This document shows positions 45,055 through 53,533 of a DNA stretch of 64,000 nucleotides, one piece after another. A program made the translations under genes and the position numbers. Location of the stretch: positions 1,426,001 through 1,490,000 of the forward strand of contig OZ244833.1 of assembly GCA_965220535.1 (NCBI GenBank). Reading direction: 5' to 3'. This DNA comes from HK1 sp965220535 (lineage in GTDB: Bacteria; Pseudomonadota; Gammaproteobacteria; HK1). Each line of letters opens with the position of its first letter. The first letter of the stretch is position 1. Under the pieces are notes generated by a model, which was given only the letters and a program-made list of their open reading frames with translations, ran no database searches and was not told the DNA's origin.

Positions 45055-45936
45055 ATGACAACACGAAGAGATTCCCGACTGACCCCCGGTAAAATTATCG
45101 CCTTTTCCTTGGTCGGGCTTTGGTTGGTGATCGCAGTTTTCCCCTTCCTTTGGACGTTTTGGGGCAGTTTTAAAGTTCAGGCCGATTTCTTTTCCAAGGC
45201 CGATTGGACGAATGCGCTTTGGGGGGTGAAAACCGCCGAAGAAACCGGCGGATCGTTTACCGAGCAAGGCTATTACGGGGCTTGGGTAATTTCTGAATTT
45301 TGGAAAAATGCGATCAATACCGGGATCGTCGTATTCTTTACGGTTTTGATTTCATTGACCTTCGGCACCTTGGGGGGGTACGCTCTGGCCCGATCCGGGT
45401 TTCGCTATGCATTCTGGTTGTTGATAGCGGCTTTGGTGTTTCGTGCGATGCCTCATATCACACTGGTTTCCGGTTATCTCTTGCCATTCTTCGAATGGAA
45501 TATCTGGGGGTATTTGCCGACCACGATCATCGTGTTGGTCGCCATCAACCAACCCTTTACCCTTTGGATGTTGCATTCGTTCTTTTTGAACATCCCGAAG
45601 GATCTCGATGAAAGTGCAATCGTCGATGGCTGCACACGCTTTCAGGCCTTCCGCCATGTGATCGTGCCGGTCATGTGGCCCGGGGTGATCACCACAGGTC
45701 TTTTCAGCTTCTTGCTGGCGTATAACGACTTCACGGTCACCGCGATGCTGCTCAGCGAAGAAAACGAGACCATCATCCCCGCGATCAACAGCTTTCTCGG
45801 AACGACTCAAATCGAAGGCCGGGTGATGTATGCGGTAGCCGCCGTGGTTTCTGCGACCGCGCCTTTGTTTGTACTTATCCTTTTTTTCCAACGCCAGATC
45901 GTCAGCGGCCTGACCGCCGGCGCCGTCAAAGGCTAA
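45055..45936 (+). CDS. ABC transporter permease, MalG type
   Basis: 293 residues and six membrane helices; EAA loop DESAIVDGCTRFQ, slightly divergent at its start. The ATG at 45055 has GAGAAAG upstream; an open frame starts 12 codons earlier inside the previous gene. Completes the membrane channel with the upstream permease. The SnoaL-like gene starts 4 bp after its stop. Confidence 0.9.
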   Translation: MTTRRDSRLTPGKIIAFSLVGLWLVIAVFPFLWTFWGSFKVQADFFSKADWTNALWGVKTAEETGGSFTEQGYYGAWVISEFWKNAINTGIVVFFTVLISLTFGTLGGYALARSGFRYAFWLLIAALVFRAMPHITLVSGYLLPFFEWNIWGYLPTTIIVLVAINQPFTLWMLHSFFLNIPKDLDESAIVDGCTRFQAFRHVIVPVMWPGVITTGLFSFLLAYNDFTVTAMLLSEENETIIPAINSFLGTTQIEGRVMYAVAAVVSATAPLFVLILFFQRQIVSGLTAGAVKG

Positions 45937-45940
45937 CCAC

Positions 45941-47011
45941 ATGCCCGACACCGCGGCATTCTCGGACGTCCATACATCGAACAAAGCCACCATCGCCCGG
46001 TTGAGGGCAGCGATGGTCAGCTTCGACGAAAGCGCGGTGCGTGCGGCTTTGTCCGACGTGCTATCTAGCGATGCCGTGGTTCACATGCCCCATCCCTTCG
46101 GGGATCTGATCGGGCCAGATGATCTTTACGATACCTGCTATGCCCCGTTATTCGAAGCTATGCCTGATCTTGAGCGGCGCGATTGGATCGTTGTGGGGGG
46201 CGTGACCGAGCGCGGAGATAATTGGATCGGCTGCGGCGGGCATTATATGGGTACCTTCGTAGCGCCCTGGCTGGATATCCCGCCGACCGGGCATCTGACC
46301 CACATGCGCTTTCACGAGTTCTATCGTTTCGAACAAGGCCAGGTGGTGGAAATCCAAACGCTTTGGGATATCCCCGAAGTGATGATGCAAGCGCGTGCTT
46401 GGCCTATGGCTCCGTCCTTGGGGTTGGAATTCTGCATACCCGGTCCGGCCACCAATGACGGTCTCGTACCGGGGCCTTGGGATGCAGCGCGGGCGGGCGC
46501 CTCTTGCGATCACGTCGTCACCATGCTGCAATACATGAAAAAACATCCCAGCCAGGGCGGCCCGGAGGTGATGGAAATGCCGCGTTTTTGGGACGAACGT
46601 GTCAATTGGTATGGCCCTGCCGGGATCGGCACCGCCCGCGGGATTGCCGGTTTTCGCAACTGGCACCAAATCCCGTTCATCAACGCCATGCCGGATCGCG
46701 GAAAATATATAGACGAGATCACCTATCACTTCTTTGGCGACGGTGATTACGCGGCCGTGACCGGTTGGCCGAATATGATCCAGACCCTGACCCACGACGG
46801 CTGGATGGGGATCGCGCCCTCAGGCAAGCGCATCACGATGAAATCGTTGGATTTCTGGCGGATGGAAAAGGGAAAGATCCGCGAAAACTGGGTGATGGTC
46901 GATCTGCTCGACGCCTATAAACAATTGGGGGTCGATGTATTTGCGCGTTTGCGGGAATTCAACAAGGCGCGCGTGCACGGTCGGCTGCCTTTCCCGATCG
47001 GAGAAGAGTGA
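45941..47011 (+). CDS. tandem SnoaL/NTF2-like domain protein
   Basis: 356 residues with two NTF2-like cone folds (about 15-150 and 185-340). The first has MRFHEFYRFEQGQVVEIQTL and the second HFFGDGDYAAVTGWPN with MKSLDFWRMEKGKIRENW, the usual pattern of strand and closing motif. The fold covers polyketide cyclases, dehydratases and ester hydrolases. The gene is tightly coupled to the ABC permeases (gap 4 bp), so it may process the imported solute. Second in a pair with the broken gene that follows. Confidence 0.82.
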   Translation: MPDTAAFSDVHTSNKATIARLRAAMVSFDESAVRAALSDVLSSDAVVHMPHPFGDLIGPDDLYDTCYAPLFEAMPDLERRDWIVVGGVTERGDNWIGCGGHYMGTFVAPWLDIPPTGHLTHMRFHEFYRFEQGQVVEIQTLWDIPEVMMQARAWPMAPSLGLEFCIPGPATNDGLVPGPWDAARAGASCDHVVTMLQYMKKHPSQGGPEVMEMPRFWDERVNWYGPAGIGTARGIAGFRNWHQIPFINAMPDRGKYIDEITYHFFGDGDYAAVTGWPNMIQTLTHDGWMGIAPSGKRITMKSLDFWRMEKGKIRENWVMVDLLDAYKQLGVDVFARLREFNKARVHGRLPFPIGEE

Positions 47012-47790
47012 AGCGGAAAACATATAACTATCGAAGGCTTCGATCGTCAGTTTGTTGACTTTCCGGACTACATCATCGGGATCACGAAAACGCTGGGGGA
47101 AGACCGCTGCGTTTCCAAACTTCACGACCACTACGCGCCGGATATCGTCGTTCGCTCTCCCGCTTCCGTGGTCGTTGGAAACAACGATGTCATCGCCGCG
47201 ACGATGGCGACGCTTTCCGAATTCCCTGATCGTCGGTCGCTGGGCGAGGATGTTATCTGGTGCACAACGCCCCAAGACGGAATGCTGTCGTCGCCCCGAC
47301 TTCTTTCGACAGCCACGCATACGAATCCCGGGCTTTACGGCGAAGCGACGGGAAAAAAGTTGCAGTACTAAGATCATCGCCGAGTGCCATGCCAAAAATA
47401 ATCGGATCGACGATGAATGGCTCATCCGTGATCAAGACGCTATCGTGCGGCAGTCAGGGCTAGAACCCAAAGACTATGCCCGCCCGATCTGATTGCACGA
47501 GAAGGCGGCCGAAAGGCTTGTGTGCAACCCTATACGCCCGCCGATGACGTGGTCGGCCCTTACTCCGGCAGCGCTAACGACAGCCCTTGGGGCGAAGGGC
47601 CGGCCAATATGCTTCGGCGGATCATGGCGGCGGAATTCAATGCAATTCGAGACGAATACGATACTGCCGCGCATCTACCCTGGCGGCACCCGCGCGCCCT
47701 CGGCTTCGAGGGAGCAGACGCCTTTTGGATGGGGCTTCGGGCCAGTTTCCCCGAGGCTGAATTCAAGGTGCAGATCGCCAGGGTATTGCC
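47012..47790 (+). pseudogene. degraded second SnoaL/NTF2-like gene, truncated at the crcB repeat
   Basis: Reads ITIEGFDRQFVDFPDYIIG and PDIVVRSPASVVVGNNDVIA in one frame, stops after GEATGKKLQY, continues in a second frame as IIAECHAKNNRIDDEWL and in a third as DDVVGPYSGSANDSPWGEGP and FWMGLRASFPEAEFKVQ. It has no start codon in frame and several frame breaks. It ends abruptly near 47790, where the right crcB repeat begins. It was a partner of the intact SnoaL-like protein just upstream. Confidence 0.8.
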
Positions 47791-47800
47791 GTTGCTGCCA

Positions 47801-48256
47801 AGGCAAAGACCGCGTCCCCTTCGAGGGGGGCCTCAAAGACTGCGGGCGAGGCCCAGTGCGAGCCCCGCGGCGGCGATGCATAAAACCATATTCGACAGCA
47901 GATTGGCCGCCGCTTTGGCGTATCCGCCTTGTTCGATCAGCAACAGAGTCTCGACGGAAAAAGCGGAAAAGGTGGTGAATCCCCCGAGCAAGCCCACCAT
48001 CAGCCCCGCTCGCAGCGCCGGCGAGATCTCGTAGCGCTCGAAAAAAAGACCCCATACGAATCCCGCGGCAAAACAGCCGACGATATTGACGACCAAGGTG
48101 CCGAAGGGAAAATCCTTGCCCAGCAAGATCGCCGCTCCCTGCCCCGCCCAAAAACGCAACAACGCCCCCGCCGCCCCTCCGACGGCGATGGCCAGCGAGC
48201 TCGTCAACGAGGCGCTCATCGGGTCGGCGCTCGCCGGGGGGCTTTCTCGCCTGTCG
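47801..48256. repeat. right copy of the crcB direct repeat
   Basis: Homologous to 41922-42355 in the same orientation. It contains the intact crcB and abuts the truncated SnoaL-like gene on its left. The pair of repeats encloses a 5.4-kb segment holding the IS end and the ABC operon. Confidence 0.8.
47833..48219 (-). CDS. crcB: fluoride channel CrcB/FluC
   Basis: 128 residues, the normal size. Four membrane helices make a dual-topology dimer that exports fluoride. Signature segments: GGAAGALLRFWAG, GTLVVNIVGCFAAGF and GGFTTFSAFSVETLLL. Start at the ATG giving MSASLTSSL; 5' extensions are not family-like. No fluoride riboswitch was recognised upstream. It lies in the right crcB repeat, with a decayed twin at 41935-42323. 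Confidence 0.93.
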   Translation of the reverse strand: MSASLTSSLAIAVGGAAGALLRFWAGQGAAILLGKDFPFGTLVVNIVGCFAAGFVWGLFFERYEISPALRAGLMVGLLGGFTTFSAFSVETLLLIEQGGYAKAAANLLSNMVLCIAAAGLALGLARSL

Positions 48257-48472
48257 CCGCCGGTCCGCAGGCTCGAAAAAGCGCTTTTCGACGATCCGAT
48301 CGCCAACGATGGGCGAGATGATCGCCTGCGCGCCTCATCGGTCCTCGCTCGAAAGCCCCTCGCCTTATCGACCGCGATGCCAAGGAGAATCCCCCGCTCG
48401 CCGAAGGCCGAACCCGCCGCTCGCTTCCCCTACCCCGATCCGACATTCGTCGATTTCCTCAACCCGTATTAC

Positions 48473-48889
48473 CGATGAAGTGCATCACTTCATCAATTTC
48501 CGCAGCCCGTATTACCGATGAAGTGCATCACTTCATCAACTTCCGCAGCCCGTATCACCGATGAAGTGCATCACTTCATCAACTTTCTCAGCCTCTATCG
48601 CCGATGAAGTGCATCACTTCATCAACTTTCTCAGCCTGTATCACCGATGAAATGCATCACTTCATCAGCTTTCTTAGCCTGTATCACCGATGAAGTGCAT
48701 CACTTCATCAGCTTTCTTAGCCTGTATCACCGATGAAGTGCATCACTTCATCAATTCATCAACTTTCGCAACCCCGTATCACCGATGAAGTGCATCACTT
48801 CATCAACTTCCGCAGCCCGTATCACCGATGAAGTGCATCACTTCATCAGCTTTCTTAGCCTGTATCACCGATGAAGTGCATCACTTCAT
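48473..48889. repeat. array of ten hairpin repeats with a 43-bp period
   Basis: The dyad GATGAAGTG-CAT-CACTTCATC starts at 48473, 48516, 48559, 48602, 48645, 48688, 48731, 48783, 48826 and 48869. The period is exactly 43 bp except for one 9-bp insertion (a TCAATTCA-like duplication) after the seventh copy. Between dyads lie 22 bp of semi-conserved sequence (AACTTTCTCAGCCTGTATCACC-like). The only change in the arms is GAAATG for GAAGTG in copy five. The last copy runs into the stop of the DUF1015 gene, so on the minus strand the transcript of serC-DUF1015 would end in a chain of hairpins. Confidence 0.9.
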
Positions 48890-50245
48890 CAATTTCCTCA
48901 GCTTCCGCATCGGATGGTGGAGAAAGAAGCCCGAGCGCGGTTTGGGATCGAACCACGTCGACTTCGGGGGCATCACCGCCCCGGCATCGGCCACCCGGAT
49001 CAGCTCGTCCATCGCGACCGGATAAAGGGCGATCGCCGCCCGCCAATCCGAGCGACAGGCAGCGACCATATTGGCCATTTCCTCGCCCCGCTTTTCCGAA
49101 GGCTCGGCCGCGATATAGCCCAAACGCGGATCCCGGCGCGGATCCTCCAACTCGAAGATCGGGCCGAGAATCCGCCGCTGCAAGATCGATACATCGAGCG
49201 CCAGGGAGGGGTCTTCGATCGCATCGACTCCATCGCTTTGCTCCGCCGCCCCCTCGGACAGGGGCGGAAAGCGAAAGCGATACCAGCATCCATCGAGAAA
49301 CAAGGCGTACTCCTTGCGCTTTCGGGGCCGCGCTTGCGCTGCCGACAACGCCGGCGGTCTCCCCTCGATCGGGGAGGCGGAGTCGGCGCCGAGTGCGGCC
49401 AAGCGCGCAAGGAGTTCGTCGGGTCGGGTGTCGAAGCGAGGGCCCAAATCCCGCAACAGCCGATGGTAGGGAAGGATGCGCAACTCCTCGGCGGGGAAGA
49501 AAACCGCCAGCTGCCGCGCCTCCTTCGACGCCGGCGACCGGCCGGCGGCCCGCTCCAAGGCGGCGCAGCGATGGTGGCCGTCGGTGATATAGGCCTCGGG
49601 CACCCGATCGAAGGTGCGGATCAAATCCTGCGCCGCCTCGTTCTCGATCCGCCAGATAGTGTGCGAGACCCCGTCGGCTTCGGTATGGGAAATCTCCGGC
49701 TCCCGCAAGGTCGCGGCCTTTGTCATCGCCCGGATCGCGGATCCATGCTCGTTATGCGAACGATAGGCGAGGCAAACCGGACTCGAAGCGACGCGCACTC
49801 TTTCGATATAGGTGGCAAGGGCCGCTTCGCGGGGGAAACGCGTATGCTCATGGTGCTTGATGCGCCCTTGTCTCAACGATTCGAGAGCGATCTCCGCCAC
49901 CACCCCGTGCTGTACATGGTCCCCGCGCCGGAGGCGATAGACGAAAACGCAAGGCGGCTGGGGGAGAAAATCCCCGCGCTCGATACATCCTTGCACGAAG
50001 CGTCGATTGCCTTCGAGTCTCTCGGCTTGCAGAGCGAGATCGGGGGCGGCTTCGTCGTCGGGATCGTCGGAGGCATCGCGCATCGCATTGAGGTAGCTGC
50101 GCGGATTCTCATCGGCGCAGCGGCGGCGCTCGTGAAAGCTCATCGTATCGGTCGGCGGAGCCACCATCTCGGCCACGCTCGCCCGATTCACCAAATAGCC
50201 CTCGAAGGGTCGCAGAAAAGACACGCGCCTAGTTGTCGAAATCAT
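48881..50245 (-). CDS. DUF1015 family protein
   Basis: 454 residues. DUF1015 proteins are found next to serC or serA in many bacteria; their activity is unknown. Recognisable segments: RPFEGYLVNRASVAEMVAPP (start), HEHTRFPREAA, the central signature AYITDGHHRCAALERA, and WYRFRF. The C-terminus HPMRKLRKLMK is encoded at the edge of the hairpin array. It is 76 bp downstream of serC on the same strand, so an operon with serine biosynthesis is likely. Confidence 0.9.
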   Translation of the reverse strand: MISTTRRVSFLRPFEGYLVNRASVAEMVAPPTDTMSFHERRRCADENPRSYLNAMRDASDDPDDEAAPDLALQAERLEGNRRFVQGCIERGDFLPQPPCVFVYRLRRGDHVQHGVVAEIALESLRQGRIKHHEHTRFPREAALATYIERVRVASSPVCLAYRSHNEHGSAIRAMTKAATLREPEISHTEADGVSHTIWRIENEAAQDLIRTFDRVPEAYITDGHHRCAALERAAGRSPASKEARQLAVFFPAEELRILPYHRLLRDLGPRFDTRPDELLARLAALGADSASPIEGRPPALSAAQARPRKRKEYALFLDGCWYRFRFPPLSEGAAEQSDGVDAIEDPSLALDVSILQRRILGPIFELEDPRRDPRLGYIAAEPSEKRGEEMANMVAACRSDWRAAIALYPVAMDELIRVADAGAVMPPKSTWFDPKPRSGFFLHHPMRKLRKLMK

Positions 50246-50321
50246 TTGCCGAGATCAAAAACGGGATGCGAAAGGAAGGGAAAAAACGATATCCCCTCCC
50301 CCTTTTTTCGCGCTCGATATT

Positions 50322-51413
50322 TCAACCGGGGCTCGAAGGCCGGCGACGGAATTCGCGCATCAACTCCGCCAGCTCGGCAACCCCGGCGCGCGGCATCGCG
50401 TTGTAGATGCTGGCGCGGCAACCGCCCACGCTGCGGTGCCCCTTGAGGTTGATCAACCCCCGCTCCTCGGCCGCTGCGAGAAAACGCCCCTCGGCCTCTT
50501 GATCCGGCAGCCGAAAAACGACGTTCATCGTCGAGCGACAAGACGGGGCGACGGGGCACGAATAAAAACCCTCGCTTTCGTCGATCTCCTTGTACAAAAG
50601 CCCGGCCTTCTCCTCGGCCTTGCGCTCGATGGCCCCTATCCCGCCTTGCGAGCGCATCCACTTCAACACCTTGCCGACCATCGCGATCGCGAACATCGGC
50701 GGGGTATTGAAAAGGGATTCCTTGTCCGAATGCACGTCATAGCGCAGATAACGGGCCGGCGGGTGCGCCGGTGCGCGGGCGATCTCCTTGCGGATGAACA
50801 CCATCGCCATCCCCGCCGGACCCAAGTTTTTCTGCACCCCGCCATAGACGAGATCGAATCTCTCCCACGGAATGCGACGGGCCATCAACTCCGATGACAT
50901 ATCGGCGACCAAGGGAACCCCCACCGCCGGGAATTCGGGGAAGCGGAGCCCGTCGATGGTTTCGTTGGAAGTGATATGCAAGTAGCGAGTCCCTTGGCGC
51001 AGCGCGATCTCCTCGGGCTTCGGAACGCGGCGCTCGCCTTGCGCCGGCTGCTCCCAAGCGCTGTAGATATCGCCGCAGACGCGGGCATCGGCCATCGCTC
51101 CTTTGGCCCACGCCCCGGTATCGACATAGCCCGCACACTGACCCGGCCCCAAAAGATTCAGCGGGACCATCGCGAACTGCAGGCTCGCCCCGCCTTGGAT
51201 GAAGAGCAGGTCGAAATCGGATGGCACCTCCCACACCTCGAGCGCCAGTTCTTTGGCTTGCCGGTGCACCGCTTCGTACCGGGGGGAGCGGTGGCTCATC
51301 TCGATCAGCGAAAGTCCCGCCCCTCGATAATCGAGCATCTCGCTTTGCATCTCTTCCAAGACTTCGAGCGGCAAGGTGGAGGGGCCGGCGCAGAAGTTGT
51401 ACTTGCGGTTCAT
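50322..51413 (-). CDS. serC: phosphoserine aminotransferase
   Basis: 363 residues. Converts 3-phosphohydroxypyruvate and glutamate to phosphoserine. Typical start YNFCAGPSTLPLEVLEEMQ, LFIQGGASLQFAMVPLNL, VADMSSELMARRIPW and the PLP-binding Lys in YGGVQKNLGPAGMA. RYDVHSDKESLFNTPPMFAI and KGHRSVGGCRASIYNAM are the late motifs. GAAGGAAACC precedes the ATG. First gene of the serC-DUF1015 unit. Confidence 0.96.
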   Translation of the reverse strand: MNRKYNFCAGPSTLPLEVLEEMQSEMLDYRGAGLSLIEMSHRSPRYEAVHRQAKELALEVWEVPSDFDLLFIQGGASLQFAMVPLNLLGPGQCAGYVDTGAWAKGAMADARVCGDIYSAWEQPAQGERRVPKPEEIALRQGTRYLHITSNETIDGLRFPEFPAVGVPLVADMSSELMARRIPWERFDLVYGGVQKNLGPAGMAMVFIRKEIARAPAHPPARYLRYDVHSDKESLFNTPPMFAIAMVGKVLKWMRSQGGIGAIERKAEEKAGLLYKEIDESEGFYSCPVAPSCRSTMNVVFRLPDQEAEGRFLAAAEERGLINLKGHRSVGGCRASIYNAMPRAGVAELAELMREFRRRPSSPG

Positions 51414-51769
51414 GGTTTCCTTCTTCGATCTTTTTTCGCAAGGAGGATCCCTTCGATATCCTGCCGACGCTCAGAGGCGGCGATCGATCCGAAGGGGGAT
51501 GGCGGTGTCGATGGCTCTCGTTTCATGAAAGAAATTATATCTATGCGCATCCTCCTGTCGCATGACTCTCTGATTGTCGAGCGCCTCGAGAGAAAGCCAT
51601 GCAAGAAAAAGCGAAGCAACAGGCCGTGTGACTTCGAGCGCGTTGCCGTTCCTCGATCGATTTCCCGACGAAGCCTTGCGCCCCCTCCTCGTCGAGCAGT
51701 CGGTTCGGGACGGCAAGCCCACCTGTGTAGCGGCCTAGGGTTATTGAGACACTTTTGAAGCTTATGCGA

Positions 51770-52176
51770 CCGCCCGGGTTTCGTCCGCCGCCCCTCGCCT
51801 GCGAAGGCCCGATTATTCCATCATGAGCCCGAGGGCCACGCCGCGGCCCTCGGCATCGCTTGGCGAGCAAACCCTTCTCACGCATCAGTCGCGATACCCG
51901 CGCTTTGGAGGTGTCAATCTCCTCGTGTTGCAAGCGCGCCCGCACTTTGCGATAGCCCTCGCCATAGAACCCACTGGCCGTGATCACCTTCCTGATCTCT
52001 TCGACCGGTTCCGCATCGGGCATCTGCCCATGCGGGCCGGGTCGGCGGCGCGGAACCTGATTGTCCGACCCCTCTTTCAGACCGCGGTACACACCGGAGC
52101 GACTCATCCTCCAAACCCGGCAGACCCGCGAGACACCGTAGACCTTTCTCACGGAGATCGACAGCGCGGTGCTCAT
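51770..52176 (-). pseudogene. IS3-type transposase orfB, N-terminal part only
   Basis: Begins MSTALSISVRKVYGVSRVC then the HTH_21-like region (GPHGQMPDAEPVEEIRKVI, GFYGEGYRKVRARLQHEEI, RVSRLMREKGLLA, GPRAHDG). After AHDG the usual MWGTD start of the catalytic core is absent and the frame runs into unrelated sequence. Start overlaps the end of orfA by 4 bp. Confidence 0.8.
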
Positions 52177-52553
52177 CGCTTTGACCTGCGCGGCGCAAAA
52201 GGGCGGCCGGCTTCCAACCTCTCGATCTTCTCGTCAAGAAGCTCGATCGTCATGGCCTGTTCGCCCACCTTGGCTTGCAGCCGGCCGATCTTCACATCTC
52301 GGGCGTCGCGAGCCCGATAAAGCAAGCCATAGAGCATCGCTTCGTAAGCCTTCTCTCGCCAGAGGCTGACATCGGCTGCCGACACCTAAGAAACTGCGGG
52401 CGATAGTTCCATGTCCTCACCCTTCATCGACTGCATCACAGCCTCCCGCTTACGCGAGGCTGTCATTCGTAGCTTCCCGGTCGAAGTCCGATCCCCTCTA
52501 GGCGAGGTCTTCGCGGCTTTGGTTCCTGCGTGCTTGGCATGCTCTTTTTTCAT
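52173..52553 (-). pseudogene. IS3-type orfA with an in-frame stop
   Basis: ATG at 52553; reads MTASRKREAVMQSMKGEDMEL then hits a TAG at 52386-52388 (AVS-stop-VSAADVSLW). It resumes in the same frame with LWREKAYEAM, RDARDVKIGRLQAKVGEQAM and IERLEAGRPFAPRRSKR, the classic end of IS3-group orfA. A single base change would restore the frame. Confidence 0.82.
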
Positions 52554-52640
52554 CGTGAGCTTCCTCCGTTATCCCATAAGATCAGGTCTTAATGACTGTC
52601 TCAAATAACTCTAGGTCGGGGGAAAGGGGAGGAATCCATC

Positions 52641-53057
52641 ATGGACGCCGAAACGACAAACAAGGAAGCGGGTTGGCTCGGACGCACTTTCGCCGCCACG
52701 CCCGTGGGAGTGCGCTGGACGCTGCTTGTACTTGTAATAGTGGTCGTGTGGGGAGGCCGGGAGATCAGCGCGACGCGAGACGACACACAGACCGACACCA
52801 CCGACGTGGCGGTTATCGCCGAGCGCATCGATGGATTAGAAGCGAGCGTAGACAAAGGATTCGATGGTGTGAGCGAAGACTTGGGCTCGCTGGAATCACG
52901 GATCAACGAGCGCTTCGACCGCGCCGACAAAAGGTGGAGCGACAGACTCGGACGCATGGAGGAGCGGTTGGGGGATCGGTTCGATGGTGTGCTGCGCGTC
53001 CTTTCGTCGGAGCCGACGAGCCATGCTTCGGCGGGGGATCAAGAAGGCGATGGGTAA
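52641..53057 (+). CDS. small membrane protein with coiled-coil tail
   Basis: 138 residues. The ATG at 52641 follows GGGGAGG by 8 bp. A single hydrophobic segment (about residues 25-41: RWTLLVLVIVVVWGG) is followed by a polar coiled coil with repeats of the form IxxLExxVDKGFDGVSEDL and INERFDRADKRWSDRLGRME. The design is the same as in the 4433-4768 gene (one membrane helix plus heptads), but the sequences are not obviously related. It starts 25 bp beyond the IS3 element's end. Function unknown. Confidence 0.65.
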   Translation: MDAETTNKEAGWLGRTFAATPVGVRWTLLVLVIVVVWGGREISATRDDTQTDTTDVAVIAERIDGLEASVDKGFDGVSEDLGSLESRINERFDRADKRWSDRLGRMEERLGDRFDGVLRVLSSEPTSHASAGDQEGDG

Positions 53058-53069
53058 AGGAAGATAGAG

Positions 53070-53150
53070 ATGACCGCATTCTTGCTCGCGCTGATCGTGC
53101 CCGCCGCGCTCGCTGGGGTGTTCCTTTTTTTGTCCTTGGTTCAAAGATAA
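53070..53150 (+). CDS. 26-residue single-helix membrane peptide
   Basis: The ATG at 53070 begins 12 bp after the stop of the 52641 gene, with AAAGGAAG upstream. The whole peptide is one hydrophobic helix (MTAFLLALIVPAALAGVFLF, then LSLVQR). The spacing and ribosome site suggest co-translation with the coiled-coil membrane protein, perhaps as a small partner. Such micro-genes are easily missed. No family recognised. Confidence 0.5.
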   Translation: MTAFLLALIVPAALAGVFLFLSLVQR

Positions 53151-53308
53151 TTCGCGGCGGCGGTGGTTATCGTCGGCACCGGTGTCCGGCGTGCCGGTGC
53201 GCGGAAAGCGTCTCGGCGATGCCGGACCGGTCGAGAATGCCGGCGAGTTCGAAGGCGTCTGTCCAAAGCGGTTTTCAGCGCACGACTCTTCCTGCGTCAT
53301 CGTAGCGA

Positions 53309-53533
53309 TCAGTCTTCGCGCCTTCCGTATCGCCGCGAGGGATCGCGTCGTGCGATAGCGAGTCCCCGAAGCGAGCGCGGCGATCCGCGTCGTATTTCCG
53401 TCGCCTCTCGCTCTAGACGGTCGCGCTCAGCGGCCGCGTCTACTTGGCGTTCTAACTCAGTGCGGGCGCGGACGGCAAAGACGTCCCATTCGGGCGTCAC
53501 GGGCGGGCGCGGAGGGCCGCTCGGAGAGGCCAT
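53309..53533 (-). CDS. short hypothetical frame with amphipathic helix
   Basis: 74 residues from an ATG at 53533: MASPSGPPRPPVTPEWDVF then RARTELERQVDAAAERDRLE and an Arg-rich end. The helix is convincing as protein, but there is no ribosome site and the tail looks non-coding. It may be the remnant of a gene once linked to the preceding small membrane genes. Low confidence. Confidence 0.25.
   Translation of the reverse strand: MASPSGPPRPPVTPEWDVFAVRARTELERQVDAAAERDRLEREATEIRRGSPRSLRGLAIARRDPSRRYGRRED

Larger units (their letters stand above)
51734..52615 (-). mobile_element. internally deleted IS3-family insertion sequence (882 bp)
   Basis: Terminal inverted repeats are visible: CCTAGGGTTATTGAGACA at 51734 and, inward from 52615 on the other strand, CCTAGAGTTATTTGAGACA. 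Inside are orfA (with an in-frame stop) and the first part of orfB on the minus strand, the IS3 arrangement. The DDE catalytic part of orfB is missing, and the element is some 300-400 bp shorter than usual, so it cannot move by itself. A second, solo end of the same element type is at 42358-42466. Confidence 0.82.

Noticed and set aside
41922..48256. composite transposon carrying the ABC operon
   Set aside because: Only one IS end is present inside the crcB repeats; the flanking repeats are chromosomal-type crcB genes, not insertion sequences.
48220..48470. fluoride riboswitch upstream of crcB
   Set aside because: The conserved pseudoknot core could not be found in the 250 bp before the start codon.
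48473..48889. CRISPR array
   Set aside because: Period 43 bp with a 21-nt palindrome and 22-nt spacers that resemble each other; no cas genes. The spacers are drifting copies, not unique sequences.
51541..51730. plus-strand frame SALPFLDRFPDEALRPLLVE next to the IS3 element
   Set aside because: Looks protein-like for about 30 codons but has no start, ribosome site or family match; at most a scrap at the element's edge.
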